From Leptolyngbya sp. NIES-3755 (GTDB lineage Bacteria > Cyanobacteriota > Cyanobacteriia > Leptolyngbyales > Leptolyngbyaceae), in NCBI GenBank assembly GCA_001548435.1, contig AP017308.1, forward strand, positions 3,481,030 through 3,545,029: DNA of 64,000 nucleotides. The letters run 5' to 3'. The position numbers and the translations under genes are program-made. Numbering within the stretch: position 1 is the first letter of the stretch; each line of letters begins with the position of its first letter. This document shows positions 7,746-16,622 of the stretch, one piece after another. The notes under the pieces were generated by a model, which saw nothing but the letters and a program-made list of their open reading frames with translations, was not told where the DNA came from and ran no database searches.

Positions 7746-10673
7746 TTATTTGAATGGCGTGAAATGAGGATGGACATGGTGAATCGTCTTCTTAGAATTA
7801 CCTCTTCCACCAGCCGGGACGATCCATTGCTTCCCTTCGTCAATCGCAGCCTGAATCTCTTTTAACGCTCTGGCGTAGTCTAATGTCCCGTCAGGATTGA
7901 GGAAGAATTGCTCCATACCGTAACCAGACTTCTCTTTTAACCACTCGTTGGTTTTATCCCAAGACACAAACTGAGCGTGATCCTGCCAGAAAAATCCAGA
8001 TAGACTGATCGGACGCAACCAAAACACGTGTTCAGTGCTATCCCCAGCAAACAACCCGTTATCTTTCACCACATTATCAGAAGCTGAATCATAGCGTCGA
8101 TTAGCATCATCACATTTGACAATCTGGCTGAATGTCTGAGGTTCATAAGGTGGAATTGCATGAGGATTCTGATCGAGATCAGTGAAGAAATCCAGGATAC
8201 GACTCTGCTCCTTACCATTCTCGTATTTAAATGAATCATCAGAATTCAAGTCAAAACCCCCAGAACCACGAGCTTTCGTTAAAGGTTTTACACCCTCGTT
8301 AACATGATGAAACTGATAATCGGTCTGGGATCTGAACAGGGCTTTTGTGTAAACGTCTTTGATATCGAAACTCATCTCCGTCAAACACTGAATTTCTGGC
8401 TTAGTACCTGTAGGTCTGAAGAAATGAACCACATGAGCTTTTAGCATCTCATTCAGTTCAGTCCACCCGCCAGCTTTACGCTCCCAGGAAACAACATCAT
8501 TAGAAAGAATCGAGTACTGATCCTCACCTTCAGTTCGACCAGGAGCCAACTTCCACTCACCCTGATTACCGAGAGGATAACTGATTAAATCAGCTCTTGT
8601 TTTACGGTTTACTAAAGATAGGTCGCGCCATAAGCTCAAGGTATTCATTGAAGGCTTCTTGTCTCCACTCCAGTCTCTCACCTCATTCAGATTGAACGGA
8701 AATCCATCAGTAATAACAACATTTCCACCAGAAGCGATAGCACCACACCAAGCAGCGGTTCGCATCATACCTGTAATCGAGTTTGAAACCACCGGATTAC
8801 CTACATCAAAGCTAAGACTGGCTCCCACACCATACAAAGTATTACCTGATAGCTTCATCGACCCTTGTTGTGCATCGAACATTAGATACTCGTCAGTCCC
8901 CTTGATCGTTAACTTTAATTCTGCTTTAAGTCGCTTTCTTTCGTCGGCATAGGGTTGGAGAAAAACAACAATTGGAATAGCTAACCAATAGTGCGATCGA
9001 TTATCGATTTCAACAGGCTTACCCTTGATAATCTTTTTCACGATTTCATTCCCATGCTCTTCCACATGAGCTTTGGTTTTCTCGAACCACTCTTCAGGGG
9101 TGTGACACATCTTTGATCGAGGATACCAAGCAGCGGATACTACCTCTAATTTCTCCCACTCAGACCATTCACGATCAGAGCAAACATTCTTTAGACACTG
9201 CAATGTATCAGAGGTCAGGGGCGAATTAATTAACTCGTGTGAATAGAATCTAAACTCAGCGGGAATCTTGGCAGAATCAGGATCATACTTCTCGCTGATC
9301 TCAACAGCATCAATGACTTTACTGGGAACAAGACTTTGATGATGGCTCAATTTACCCGACACAAAGATCACATAACCTCGATCAACTAACTCGCTGCCAT
9401 GCTCTTTGAGGAACTGACCCAGCGTTTTGGAGGTGGTAATGTCATTCTTATGGCGACCCCAGCTAAACGGGATTCCAACCGGGTAATTCATCGTACACTG
9501 AATCGTGACATACCCACTTTGGTAGTCCGCATCAGCAATCACACCTTCACTTTTAAACTCAGTAGGCCTCATATTCTTCGCCATTCCACCCGCAACCACA
9601 CCTAAAACAGCTTCGGTAGAATCTTTGATGGTCGCAAAGTGATCTAGACTCGAATCGTGAAGAAGATCCCGTAGACTGTAATCTTGAACCTCAGAGTTCA
9701 ACCCCTTTGTCTTAAAAAACTTATAGGCACAATATTCACCAATATATTTATCGATGAAAGCCACAAATAGATTCTCGACCGTTCTCCCAATCGTCAGCTT
9801 CTCAACACCATCTGGAACCAGACCATGAACCGCATAGAGCATTCTTTCGCGCTCCATATTAGCCTCCCTCAATGGAAACAGAATCGTACTATCAGGCTTA
9901 GAGTATTTGATATAGACGGGGTGTAAGGTCGGATCTTGATAAGGTACGAGCATATCCTTCTTGTAGTGATCCATCAAACGCTTACTCGGCATCTTTAACC
10001 CAAATGAGAGCGCAACTGTCTCTAAATTACCAGCAGCGATCCGACTCAAATCAACGATCTTTAAAGCCAATCGAACATACCCAATGGGAGCATTTAAGTA
10101 AACAGGCAGAATTAAGATATCGGGATGTCGTCTTTCACCGGATTCAATTCTCATTCGACCATCTTGACGAAGATGCTTCTGGATATGCTTACAGGTTTCA
10201 ACATCGAATAAAGCTCTCAAGACATCCGCTGGAGCAAAAAAGACGAGAACTTCAAGCACCAGGATCGCACTCACATCATAAACAGAAGGAGATTGACTGC
10301 GACTCTTAGATAATTCAATTTCAGACCAACCAATTAAAGTGGAAAACAAGGATTTACCATTCCAGGTTGGCTCTAAACCTAATCCAAGATCGGGATGTTC
10401 AAACACATAACAATCACTTGAATTAGAGCTAAAACTAGGTTGAGTCGTAATCATCAAATTAACCTGATTAACTCGCTGTTTATACTCAGAATCACTAGCC
10501 ATAGTAATCATAGACGTAGGCTTATTACCGATTCTGTAAGGGTGAGGACGAACGAAGTTAAGTACGTTCTTGTTACCTTCAACTAACGCAGCAAGCTTGA
10601 TCTTATTCTCTTTTTCGGATAACATAGGTGTATGAAAAGGATTTGAATTCAACCCATCTTTTGCACCCAGCAT
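7746..10673 (-). CDS. divergent family B DNA polymerase-like protein (protein-primed type), 975 aa
   Basis: Numbering is from ATG 10673; a TTG at 10703 would add 10 residues. Signals in order: an exonuclease-II-like segment IVDLSRIAAGNLETVALSFG near residue 210; a motif A-like IADADYQSGYV with Asp381 and Asp383, followed by NYPVGIP as in phi29-type enzymes; motif B KLSGNTLYG (Lys607 to Gly615), matching K-x-x-x-N-S-x-Y-G; and a motif C-like VVITDGF with Asp656, where the usual DTD has become ITD. Order and context fit PolB, but spacing A to B (about 225 residues) is long. No terminal-protein gene is recognised. Likely role: replication of the phage genome. An alternative is an inactive relative. 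Confidence 0.55.
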   Translation of the reverse strand: MLGAKDGLNSNPFHTPMLSEKENKIKLAALVEGNKNVLNFVRPHPYRIGNKPTSMITMASDSEYKQRVNQVNLMITTQPSFSSNSSDCYVFEHPDLGLGLEPTWNGKSLFSTLIGWSEIELSKSRSQSPSVYDVSAILVLEVLVFFAPADVLRALFDVETCKHIQKHLRQDGRMRIESGERRHPDILILPVYLNAPIGYVRLALKIVDLSRIAAGNLETVALSFGLKMPSKRLMDHYKKDMLVPYQDPTLHPVYIKYSKPDSTILFPLREANMERERMLYAVHGLVPDGVEKLTIGRTVENLFVAFIDKYIGEYCAYKFFKTKGLNSEVQDYSLRDLLHDSSLDHFATIKDSTEAVLGVVAGGMAKNMRPTEFKSEGVIADADYQSGYVTIQCTMNYPVGIPFSWGRHKNDITTSKTLGQFLKEHGSELVDRGYVIFVSGKLSHHQSLVPSKVIDAVEISEKYDPDSAKIPAEFRFYSHELINSPLTSDTLQCLKNVCSDREWSEWEKLEVVSAAWYPRSKMCHTPEEWFEKTKAHVEEHGNEIVKKIIKGKPVEIDNRSHYWLAIPIVVFLQPYADERKRLKAELKLTIKGTDEYLMFDAQQGSMKLSGNTLYGVGASLSFDVGNPVVSNSITGMMRTAAWCGAIASGGNVVITDGFPFNLNEVRDWSGDKKPSMNTLSLWRDLSLVNRKTRADLISYPLGNQGEWKLAPGRTEGEDQYSILSNDVVSWERKAGGWTELNEMLKAHVVHFFRPTGTKPEIQCLTEMSFDIKDVYTKALFRSQTDYQFHHVNEGVKPLTKARGSGGFDLNSDDSFKYENGKEQSRILDFFTDLDQNPHAIPPYEPQTFSQIVKCDDANRRYDSASDNVVKDNGLFAGDSTEHVFWLRPISLSGFFWQDHAQFVSWDKTNEWLKEKSGYGMEQFFLNPDGTLDYARALKEIQAAIDEGKQWIVPAGGRGNSKKTIHHVHPHFTPFK

Positions 10674-10795
10674 CAGGTGGGTTATTGTTTTTGGAAAAAT
10701 CAATGTTTTAGATATCTGTATGACAAAAACAGATAAAAAGAAATAAAAAGAAGGAAGGAAAAAAAATGAACGACTTAGCGGCTGATCACTAACGA

Positions 10796-11008
10796 TTACG
10801 TTAACTTACCTTCACTACGATAATAATACCTTAAAATCTCTCTTACACGAGCCGAAATATTAGTACCGTAGTCTACACATTCACATTCTAAAAGCTCAAA
10901 CAAATCCCGATCAAATCGGATCGATTTTGGACTCGTATAATCACCTTCAAAAGGGCGACCTCTTCTACATTCAACTTCATTAAACATCGTATTAATTCTG
11001 TAATTCAT
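10796..11008 (-). CDS. ribbon-helix-helix-like DNA-binding protein, 70 aa
   Basis: ATG 11008 is chosen over a TTG at 11056 whose leader is hydrophobic; ATG 10987 is also possible. The C-terminal two thirds (SPKSIRFDRDLFELLE then YGTNISARVREILRYYY) has the short beta strand plus two helices of Arc/MetJ/CopG proteins. It lies upstream of the polymerase-like gene on the same strand and beside the hairpin-rich non-coding region, so it may control replication or bind there. This is inference. Confidence 0.5.
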   Translation of the reverse strand: MNYRINTMFNEVECRRGRPFEGDYTSPKSIRFDRDLFELLECECVDYGTNISARVREILRYYYRSEGKLT

Positions 11009-11944
11009 AATTACAAGATAACAAAAATAAAAAGATAAAAGTGGGATGATCTGCAATACCGATCAACAACTCAAATTTAAATAAGGAAAACTTATTTAAA
11101 TACAATTACCAACAGATTAAAGAACAGTAGGAAAAACTAGATCTAGGGTTGAAAACAATGAAAATCTGGACGATCTAAAATTCAAAAATCTTAGTGCGCC
11201 TGGGTCGAGAAAAAAGCAAAAAAAGCCACCCTAGGCGCATAAAAAATCCTTGATTTATAAGGATTTCAGGCTAAACCCCCCCATATAGAGGGGATAGGCG
11301 GCCCCCGAATAGGGTTTCACTTAAATCCATCCACTTAAAGAAGACCGCCGCCCGCTTAAATTAAACATTCTCTCTAAGCCCTCTAATCAGTCCATTAAGC
11401 CCCTTTCTATTTAATTAAGCTATGGACAGCTATAAACAACATCAATGAGCTTTAACGATCGAAATAGAGCCACCTTTTAAATTCGACTTAAATCGATCCA
11501 GATTCATTAATTCGTACTCTAATTAAATCCATATCTAGTGTTTGACATTTAGCATCTAGTAATAAATACTTAACTAAATAAGAATCGATCGACATGAAAA
11601 AGAGGCTGCTCACCCTCTCCTTTTAGTCATTAATTCAATTAATCGTCTTTCCGTTTCGATTTATTTTTCCATAGTTCAATTAAACAAATTCAATCAAAAC
11701 TTCAGTTAATCGATTCGCCACCTCTACTGCATCTTCTCTATTTCAAATCTGTATTTCTCTTCAATAAGTTCCTTTTCTTCTTATAACGTTCTTTTAAAGT
11801 GATCAGAGAGAAAAGAGAATGCGATTTATATTAGGTTTCAAATTGATTTGGACATTGTTTCCTGGCGTGAGGCACCATCCCAAAACCTGAAAAAGCTCTA
11901 ACGGGTTAATCAGGTTGTTACGCTCTAAAAGTTACGGAAATTAT
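11009..11944. other. gene-free, hairpin-rich region; candidate replication origin or ncRNA
   Basis: About 0.9 kb without a convincing gene. It contains an 11-bp palindrome at 11075-11101, an imperfect GC-rich hairpin (TGCGCCTGGGT 11195-11205 with ACCCTAGGCGCA 11228-11239), an AAATCCTT/AAGGATTT hairpin (11244-11266) and a C-run/G-run structure at 11273-11317. A long AT-rich tract with many TTAATTAA-like words follows to about 11800. Just before the next gene, a leader hairpin AACCTGA/TCAGGTT occurs at 11884-11916. It fits an origin or a structured leader, but I cannot tell which. Confidence 0.5.
11075..11101. repeat. 11-bp AT-rich palindrome
   Basis: ATTTAAATAAG/CTTATTTAAAT with loop GAAAA, 66 bp upstream of the small ribbon-helix-helix gene. 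It is a possible operator of that gene or part of an origin. Confidence 0.6.
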
Positions 11945-12301
11945 ATGACCTACATCAATTTAACTACTAATTTAGATCGGATGAAAAAGGATCAATTTCA
12001 ATCCTTTTTACTTGAGTTGCGGGAAGTTTTCAAAAATTCCCGACACACGAGGAATAAGGAAATGGTTATACTTCTCGATCGGTTCCTGTCTGTGGAATGT
12101 TATGTGCATGATGCAGAACAGTTACTCTCCCTTGAAAGATGTGAAGGGCAACTGTGGATAGACGGCTGGCTTAGTTTAAGTTCGTCGATTAAGGATGAAA
12201 CTGACGCTCAAGTTCAAGCTGTTGTCGATCGAGTTTCAGCCATTGATGTTGAGTTAGATCGATTGGCTAATCTGTCAATCGTCGCCAAGATTCCTGATTG
12301 A
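11945..12301 (+). CDS. hypothetical prophage protein, 118 aa
   Basis: ATG 11945 gives MTYINLTTNLDRMKKDQFQ. The product is helical, acidic and soluble. No ribosome binding site is obvious; a structured leader precedes it. It is convergent with the minus-strand gene at 12342 and shares a terminator with it. No family recognised. Confidence 0.5.
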   Translation: MTYINLTTNLDRMKKDQFQSFLLELREVFKNSRHTRNKEMVILLDRFLSVECYVHDAEQLLSLERCEGQLWIDGWLSLSSSIKDETDAQVQAVVDRVSAIDVELDRLANLSIVAKIPD

Positions 12302-12310
12302 TATTAGTGG

Positions 12311-12338
12311 AAAAGGAGGGTGTCACAGCCCTCTTTTT
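12311..12338. terminator. bidirectional terminator
   Basis: AAAAGGAGGG/CCCTCTTTTT with an 8-base loop and one G-T pair. A run on one side and T run on the other let it work in both directions between convergent genes. Confidence 0.8.
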
Positions 12339-12341
12339 ATT

Positions 12342-13019
12342 TTAATTACTCGAACCAAAAATAACCCGCAAATCCTCTTCAACCTCATTTCGAATCATTT
12401 CAAACCTTTCAGCTCCGATTGCAATTAAACATTCTTCAAAAGTCAAATAATATCGTCTACTCCTCGTCTCTTTTCCCTTCTTATTCAAAATAACTTCGCT
12501 ATACGGTTCATACCCTAACCGATATTTAATAAAATTCTTAATATCATACGCCCGTCTTCCCATCATTCGACATAGATAAGAATATTCCATCCTCGTAATA
12601 CCATCAGTTTCGATTAATTTAACCAAATTAATATCAAAATCTCGCGCCTTAAACTGTTTTAGAATCGCCAATTGCTCATCGATCACGTTGAAATTCTTAT
12701 AGCCTTGAACATTTTCAGCAGATTCCTTCCCTTCGATTCTCTGCCTAATAAAATCAACGAAATAATGTCGATTCGATCGGATCTTTTTAGAATCTAATCC
12801 CAATTCTTTCATTCTCTCTAATGAATGGAATCCCAAAATATCGAGTTTAGATTCACGCCATAAATCATTTCGTTCATTAATAAAACAATCAAGCGCCTCT
12901 CTCATCGTTTCATACGAATATATTTTTCCTCCAACTGCATCAAAGTGAGGTCTTTTAAACGCAAATTCAGTCTCAAAATAAGTCGCAACTGCCACTTTTT
13001 CTGGATATTTAATAGGCAT
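12342..13019 (-). CDS. hypothetical prophage protein, 225 aa
   Basis: A basic, helical protein. It contains YETMREALDCFINERNDLW, RRAYDIKNFIKYRLGYEPY and YYLTFEECLIAIGAERFEM. A segment around LVKLIETDGITRMEYSYLCRMM may be a helix-turn-helix, which would suit an early-region regulator. I do not recognise a family, and the role is unknown. Confidence 0.5.
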   Translation of the reverse strand: MPIKYPEKVAVATYFETEFAFKRPHFDAVGGKIYSYETMREALDCFINERNDLWRESKLDILGFHSLERMKELGLDSKKIRSNRHYFVDFIRQRIEGKESAENVQGYKNFNVIDEQLAILKQFKARDFDINLVKLIETDGITRMEYSYLCRMMGRRAYDIKNFIKYRLGYEPYSEVILNKKGKETRSRRYYLTFEECLIAIGAERFEMIRNEVEEDLRVIFGSSN

Positions 13020-13173
13020 ACATTTAATTTAATTAATTCAACTACTCTATTTTCATCTATTTGTCAGTCGATTTCTACCTGAATATATAGGCACTTTAAC
13101 TATTAAAATAGCCCACAAAGATCGACCATCTTTCTATTATTCTCTAATTATCTAAATTGAGAATTCCTTCTAT

Positions 13174-14001
13174 ATGAAACTAACTAAATCGGCGGTGGAA
13201 GCTGCCTTTCAGACTTTAATTAATGAACCTAATTCATCTGTTCGTAAGATCGCCTCTCGTTTTGGAGTAGATGAATCAACGCTTCGATACAGATTAAAAG
13301 CTACTTTTGGTGAAGATTATATTGAACGATCTAAAGGTGTTCCTGGCAGTCTCCTAAACCTGCTTAGAAAGGACATTATGGACACTTTAAATGACGCTCA
13401 ACGAATCGAAGTAGAACAATGGATCAAAGAGAATATCGCCTCACTTACGGTTGATCAAGGATTACTTACAAGCGCTCAAGAAAATCGCCTCACTTACACT
13501 GAATGTGGAAAGAATCACGATCTATTAGAAATGCTTCCTAACTCGATCTACTTAAACAATTGTCTAAACAATAAATACGAATCTGTTCCCGTCCCCTTTA
13601 AAGAATCTGCTGCTGTAACCGTTAATGAACCTTCCCCTAACTCAACTTCATACGTTAACCTGATCGATCTAGAATCTGTTCTAATCGACTTTTACTCCAA
13701 CACCTTAGATAACTGCGACTCTATTCTCGATCGCATTTATTTACCGCTGAATGAGTGGAGTCCTAATTCTCTTTGGAATCAATGTGACTCTATTCTGATC
13801 GCATCTTGTTTGAATGAGTTATCCAGTTTAGATCGTGCTGCTTTAGGATTCAAACTCGCGCCGCTCATTCCACTCGAATACGAACTTGTACTGGCACATC
13901 ATTATCTTTATTGTTCTCGCACTCAATTTAATGAGTTCGTTGAAAGTAACTTTTTTGATGCGCTCGATCGTTTAGCTCAAATATTAATTAAACAACTTTG
14001 A
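13174..14001 (+). CDS. helix-turn-helix protein, 275 aa
   Basis: Residues 1-55 form a Psq/resolvase-like helix-turn-helix (AVEAAFQTLINEP then SVRKIASRFGVDESTLRYRL), similar to the DNA-binding part of transposases and of some small terminases. The remaining 220 residues are acidic and rich in leucine, asparagine and serine, without a recognised domain. It is the first plus-strand gene before the late operon, so it could be a late-gene activator or packaging-related; this is inference from position. Confidence 0.6.
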   Translation: MKLTKSAVEAAFQTLINEPNSSVRKIASRFGVDESTLRYRLKATFGEDYIERSKGVPGSLLNLLRKDIMDTLNDAQRIEVEQWIKENIASLTVDQGLLTSAQENRLTYTECGKNHDLLEMLPNSIYLNNCLNNKYESVPVPFKESAAVTVNEPSPNSTSYVNLIDLESVLIDFYSNTLDNCDSILDRIYLPLNEWSPNSLWNQCDSILIASCLNELSSLDRAALGFKLAPLIPLEYELVLAHHYLYCSRTQFNEFVESNFFDALDRLAQILIKQL

Positions 14002-14075
14002 GAAATTCCCGCGATATAGGTTTGAAAGTATTTTCAAGTTGTTAATATTAAATTATATTAAGCTCTCTTTTTGTT

Positions 14076-14462
14076 ATGAAAAAACGCCCTCCAAAGTGTG
14101 ATTTAGTTGGTCAGAAATTTGGGTTTCTAGAGGTTATTTCATTTATTGGAAAAAACCATAGAAGTGAGAATATTTGGCAATGTCTGTGTGACTGTGGAAA
14201 CTATCATAAAGCTGCTGGTTATCAATTAAAGCGCCTCTCTATTTCAAGTTGTGGTTGTCGTAAAACTGTCGGGGCTGTCACACATGGTCTTAGTCGGACT
14301 CGTGAGTATGGTATCTGGAATCAAATGAAGGATCGATGTTCAAATAGAAATAAAGTTTATTACAAAGATTACGGTGGAAGAGGTATTAAAGTTTGCGATC
14401 GATGGTTAGATTCTTTTGAGAATTTTCTTCAAGATATGGGTCCTCGTCCTTCCCGTTTGTAA
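14076..14462 (+). pseudogene. free-standing HNH endonuclease, 5' fragment, split by the IscB element
   Basis: Residues 1-65 are the zinc-binding module (CDLVGQKFGFLEVISFIG, CLCDCG, SSCGCRK). Then comes the start of the HNH region: YGIWNQMKDRCSN, YYKDYGGRGIKVCDRW, FLQDMGPRPS. At that point the frame enters the inserted element and stops. The missing half, beginning PEHSLDRINNNGDYCPENCRW, continues in frame at 16058. Removing 1604 bp restores one open reading frame. The family is phage-borne and promotes its own spread by cutting DNA. Confidence 0.85.
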
Positions 14463-14716
14463 ATGTGTACCCACATCTACCCAGAACTAATCACTTTGGG
14501 TAGGTGTTGCAAACGTGCAGGAACAGGTTCAGACCTACATTGATTGAGTCATGACACCCTCGAATGAACGCCAGTTCGTTGCTCTGTCAACCGATTTTAA
14601 GCAAAGAAGTAATCACATATAGCTTCGAGTGAATCGGTTCTAAAAAGCTCTTTCAATATTTCCGAGGCAAACATCACTTGTACTTTCAAGGACTGGTCAA
14701 ACCGACCAATACAACT
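14455..14716 (+). ncRNA. predicted omega RNA of IscB
   Basis: IscB works with a guide RNA encoded just upstream of its gene. This 262-bp non-coding stretch has the left-end hairpin and several further pairing segments. By analogy with known OMEGA systems, the guide would be taken from the sequence just left of the element, that is the HNH gene around 14435-14454. Only position and foldability support this call. Confidence 0.5.
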
Positions 14717-15997
14717 ATGAGTAACTACGTTTTCTTAATTGATGCCAACAAAAAAAGAATGAATCCCATTCATCCCGCCCATGCTCAAAAGCTAATGGAT
14801 GCAGGTAAAGCAGCAGTTTTCAGACGATTTCCTTTCACCTTGATCATGAATCGGGTTGTCGAAAACATAGTTACATATCCACTGAAACTCAAGATTGATC
14901 CGGGTTCTAAAGTGACAGGTATCTCACTTGTCAATGATCAAGATCAAGTGATTTGGGGAATGGAACTTGAACATCGAGGTAACACGATCAAAAGTAATTT
15001 GGATAGCAGAAGATCTGTTCGTAGAGGTAGAAGAAATCGAAATACTAGATATCGTAAACCTCGATTTCTTAACAGAAAAAGATCGAAAGGATGGCTTGCA
15101 CCATCACTAATGCACCGAGTTTTAACAACTGAAACATGGGTAAAAAGATTGATTAAATTCGCACCTGTAACTGAAATTGTTCAAGAACTTGTACGCTTTG
15201 ATCTTCAGAAAATGGAAAACCCTGAAATTTCCGGTGCTGAATATCAGCAAGGAACTTTGCATGGATATGAAATTCGTGAATATCTTCTGAACAAATGGGG
15301 TAGAAAATGTACTTATTGCGGTAAGTCTGATGTTCCTTTGCAAGTAGAACATATTCAAGCAAAAGCAAACGGTGGAAGCGACCGCATTTCCAATCTATGC
15401 TTGGCTTGCGAACCTTGCAATTTAAGAAAAGGAACGCAAGATATCAAAGACTTTTTGAAGATAAAATCAGACCTTCTTTTTCGTATTTTGAGACAAGCAA
15501 AAGCGCCGTTAAAAGATGCTGCTGCTGTTAACTCTACCCGATGGAAACTGTATGAAACTTTGAAAGAAACAGGTATTCCGGTATCAACCGGAAGTGGAGG
15601 AAAAACCAAATTTAACCGCATCAAACTTGGACTTGAAAAAGCTCATTGGATCGATGCTGCTTGTGTTGGAAACGTTGAAAAATTGACAATTCTAACCACT
15701 CGAATTTTGCGAGTCAAAGCAACAGGAATGGGAGGTCGCCAAAAATGTCAAACCGATAAATACGGATATCCTCAAAAGCACAGACCACTTAAACCAATTC
15801 ACGGTTTTTGTACTGGAGATATCGTCAAGGTTCAGATTCCAAAAGGTGTAAACAAAGGTAATTACATCGCTCGATTGTGTCCATACAGCGATGGAAATGG
15901 TGAAATCTACCCACGCTCAGGAAAGAAACGGATTGGCATCAAACTCAAATACATTGTCAAAGCAATTCATAGAAAAGATGGCTACAGCTATGCGTAA
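14717..15997 (+). CDS. iscB: IscB RNA-guided nuclease, 426 aa
   Basis: All IscB parts are visible from ATG 14717: an N-terminal PLMP region (FLIDANKKRMNPIHPAHAQK), RuvC-I KIDPGSKVTG, an arginine-rich bridge helix (RRSVRRGRRNRNTRYRKPRF), RuvC-II EIVQELVRFD, an HNH domain with CTYCGK, VEHIQAKANGG and CEPCNLRKG, and RuvC-III HWIDAACVG. Catalytic Asp, Glu, His and Asp are present, so it is probably active. It is the ancestor-type of Cas9. A TTG start at 14678 would extend into the omega RNA and is unlikely. Its host gene is itself an HNH endonuclease. Confidence 0.93.
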   Translation: MSNYVFLIDANKKRMNPIHPAHAQKLMDAGKAAVFRRFPFTLIMNRVVENIVTYPLKLKIDPGSKVTGISLVNDQDQVIWGMELEHRGNTIKSNLDSRRSVRRGRRNRNTRYRKPRFLNRKRSKGWLAPSLMHRVLTTETWVKRLIKFAPVTEIVQELVRFDLQKMENPEISGAEYQQGTLHGYEIREYLLNKWGRKCTYCGKSDVPLQVEHIQAKANGGSDRISNLCLACEPCNLRKGTQDIKDFLKIKSDLLFRILRQAKAPLKDAAAVNSTRWKLYETLKETGIPVSTGSGGKTKFNRIKLGLEKAHWIDAACVGNVEKLTILTTRILRVKATGMGGRQKCQTDKYGYPQKHRPLKPIHGFCTGDIVKVQIPKGVNKGNYIARLCPYSDGNGEIYPRSGKKRIGIKLKYIVKAIHRKDGYSYA

Positions 15998-16057
15998 ACA
16001 TACCCAAACAAGAAGGAATGACCAGATATGTCCAGAAATCAGCGAACAGTTCCTTCC

Positions 16058-16339
16058 CCTGAACACTCGCTCGATCGAATAAATAATAACGGTGATTATT
16101 GTCCTGAGAATTGTCGTTGGGCGAGTAAAGAAGAACAGGCGAATAACAAGAGAAATAATCGGCTAATTACTTATCAAGGAATCACTTTATCGATGACTCA
16201 ATGGGAACGTCGCCTTGGGCTTAATAAGGGGCGTATACGATACAAGGTGAATAAGAAAGGTTTGTCCTTTGAAGATGCTTTAGCTTCGTTGATTTCAACT
16301 GAATTTCCCGCAAACGTAGTACTAGGGGCAGCTTCTTAA
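16058..16339 (+). pseudogene. free-standing HNH endonuclease, 3' fragment
   Basis: This part continues the gene interrupted at 14454: PEHSLDRINNNGDYCPENCRW with the conserved Asp-Arg-x-Asn-Asn and Asn-Cys-Arg-Trp, then KEEQANNKRNN and a C-terminal helix-turn-helix-like or AP2-like part (LSMTQWERRLGLNKGRIRY). An ATG at 16028 lies in the element and could permit translation of a fragment, but it would lack the first half of the catalytic region. Confidence 0.8.
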
Positions 16340-16492
16340 ATCGAAGTGACCTGAATAGAAGGGATTTTCAATTTACTCCGATTAAAAGTTGGGTTATTTT
16401 TGGAAGTCTAAAGGCATAATCCTCGGAAGTTACTTTTAATTTTCGAGGAATTATTTAATCTATATACTATTTAATTATTCAATTTTAAATCT

Positions 16493-16550
16493 TGAGTTAT
16501 TGAAGCGCTTGGAACCTAATTATTCTCTACGATCGCGCTTCAATAACTCA
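16493..16550. repeat. 16-bp perfect inverted repeat upstream of the terminase genes
   Basis: TGAGTTATTGAAGCGC at 16493-16508 and its complement at 16535-16550, with a 26-base loop containing CGATCG. It lies 73 bp before terS with no T run. A site for late-gene control or for packaging initiation is possible; it may also end transcription from upstream. Confidence 0.7.
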
Positions 16551-16622
16551 TTCTAATTATCGTCGTGTTGCAATTTATTCATATTTTGCAAGATCGCCGC
16601 CTTCGTCAGTAGAAAAAATAAT

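Larger units (their letters stand above)
14455..16058 (+). mobile_element. IscB (IS200/IS605-like, OMEGA) element, no transposase
   Basis: A 1604-bp insertion in the HNH gene. The 8 bases TCCTTCCC occur at both junctions (14447-14454 and 16051-16058), so the edges are uncertain by up to 8 bp. The left end can fold into a long hairpin: CGTTTG 14454-14459 with CAAACG 14510-14515, inner arms CATCTACCCA/TGGGTAGGTG. The only gene is iscB. With no tnpA, mobility would depend on a transposase elsewhere. IS200/IS605 insertions do not normally duplicate their target, so the 8-bp match is notable. Confidence 0.8.
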
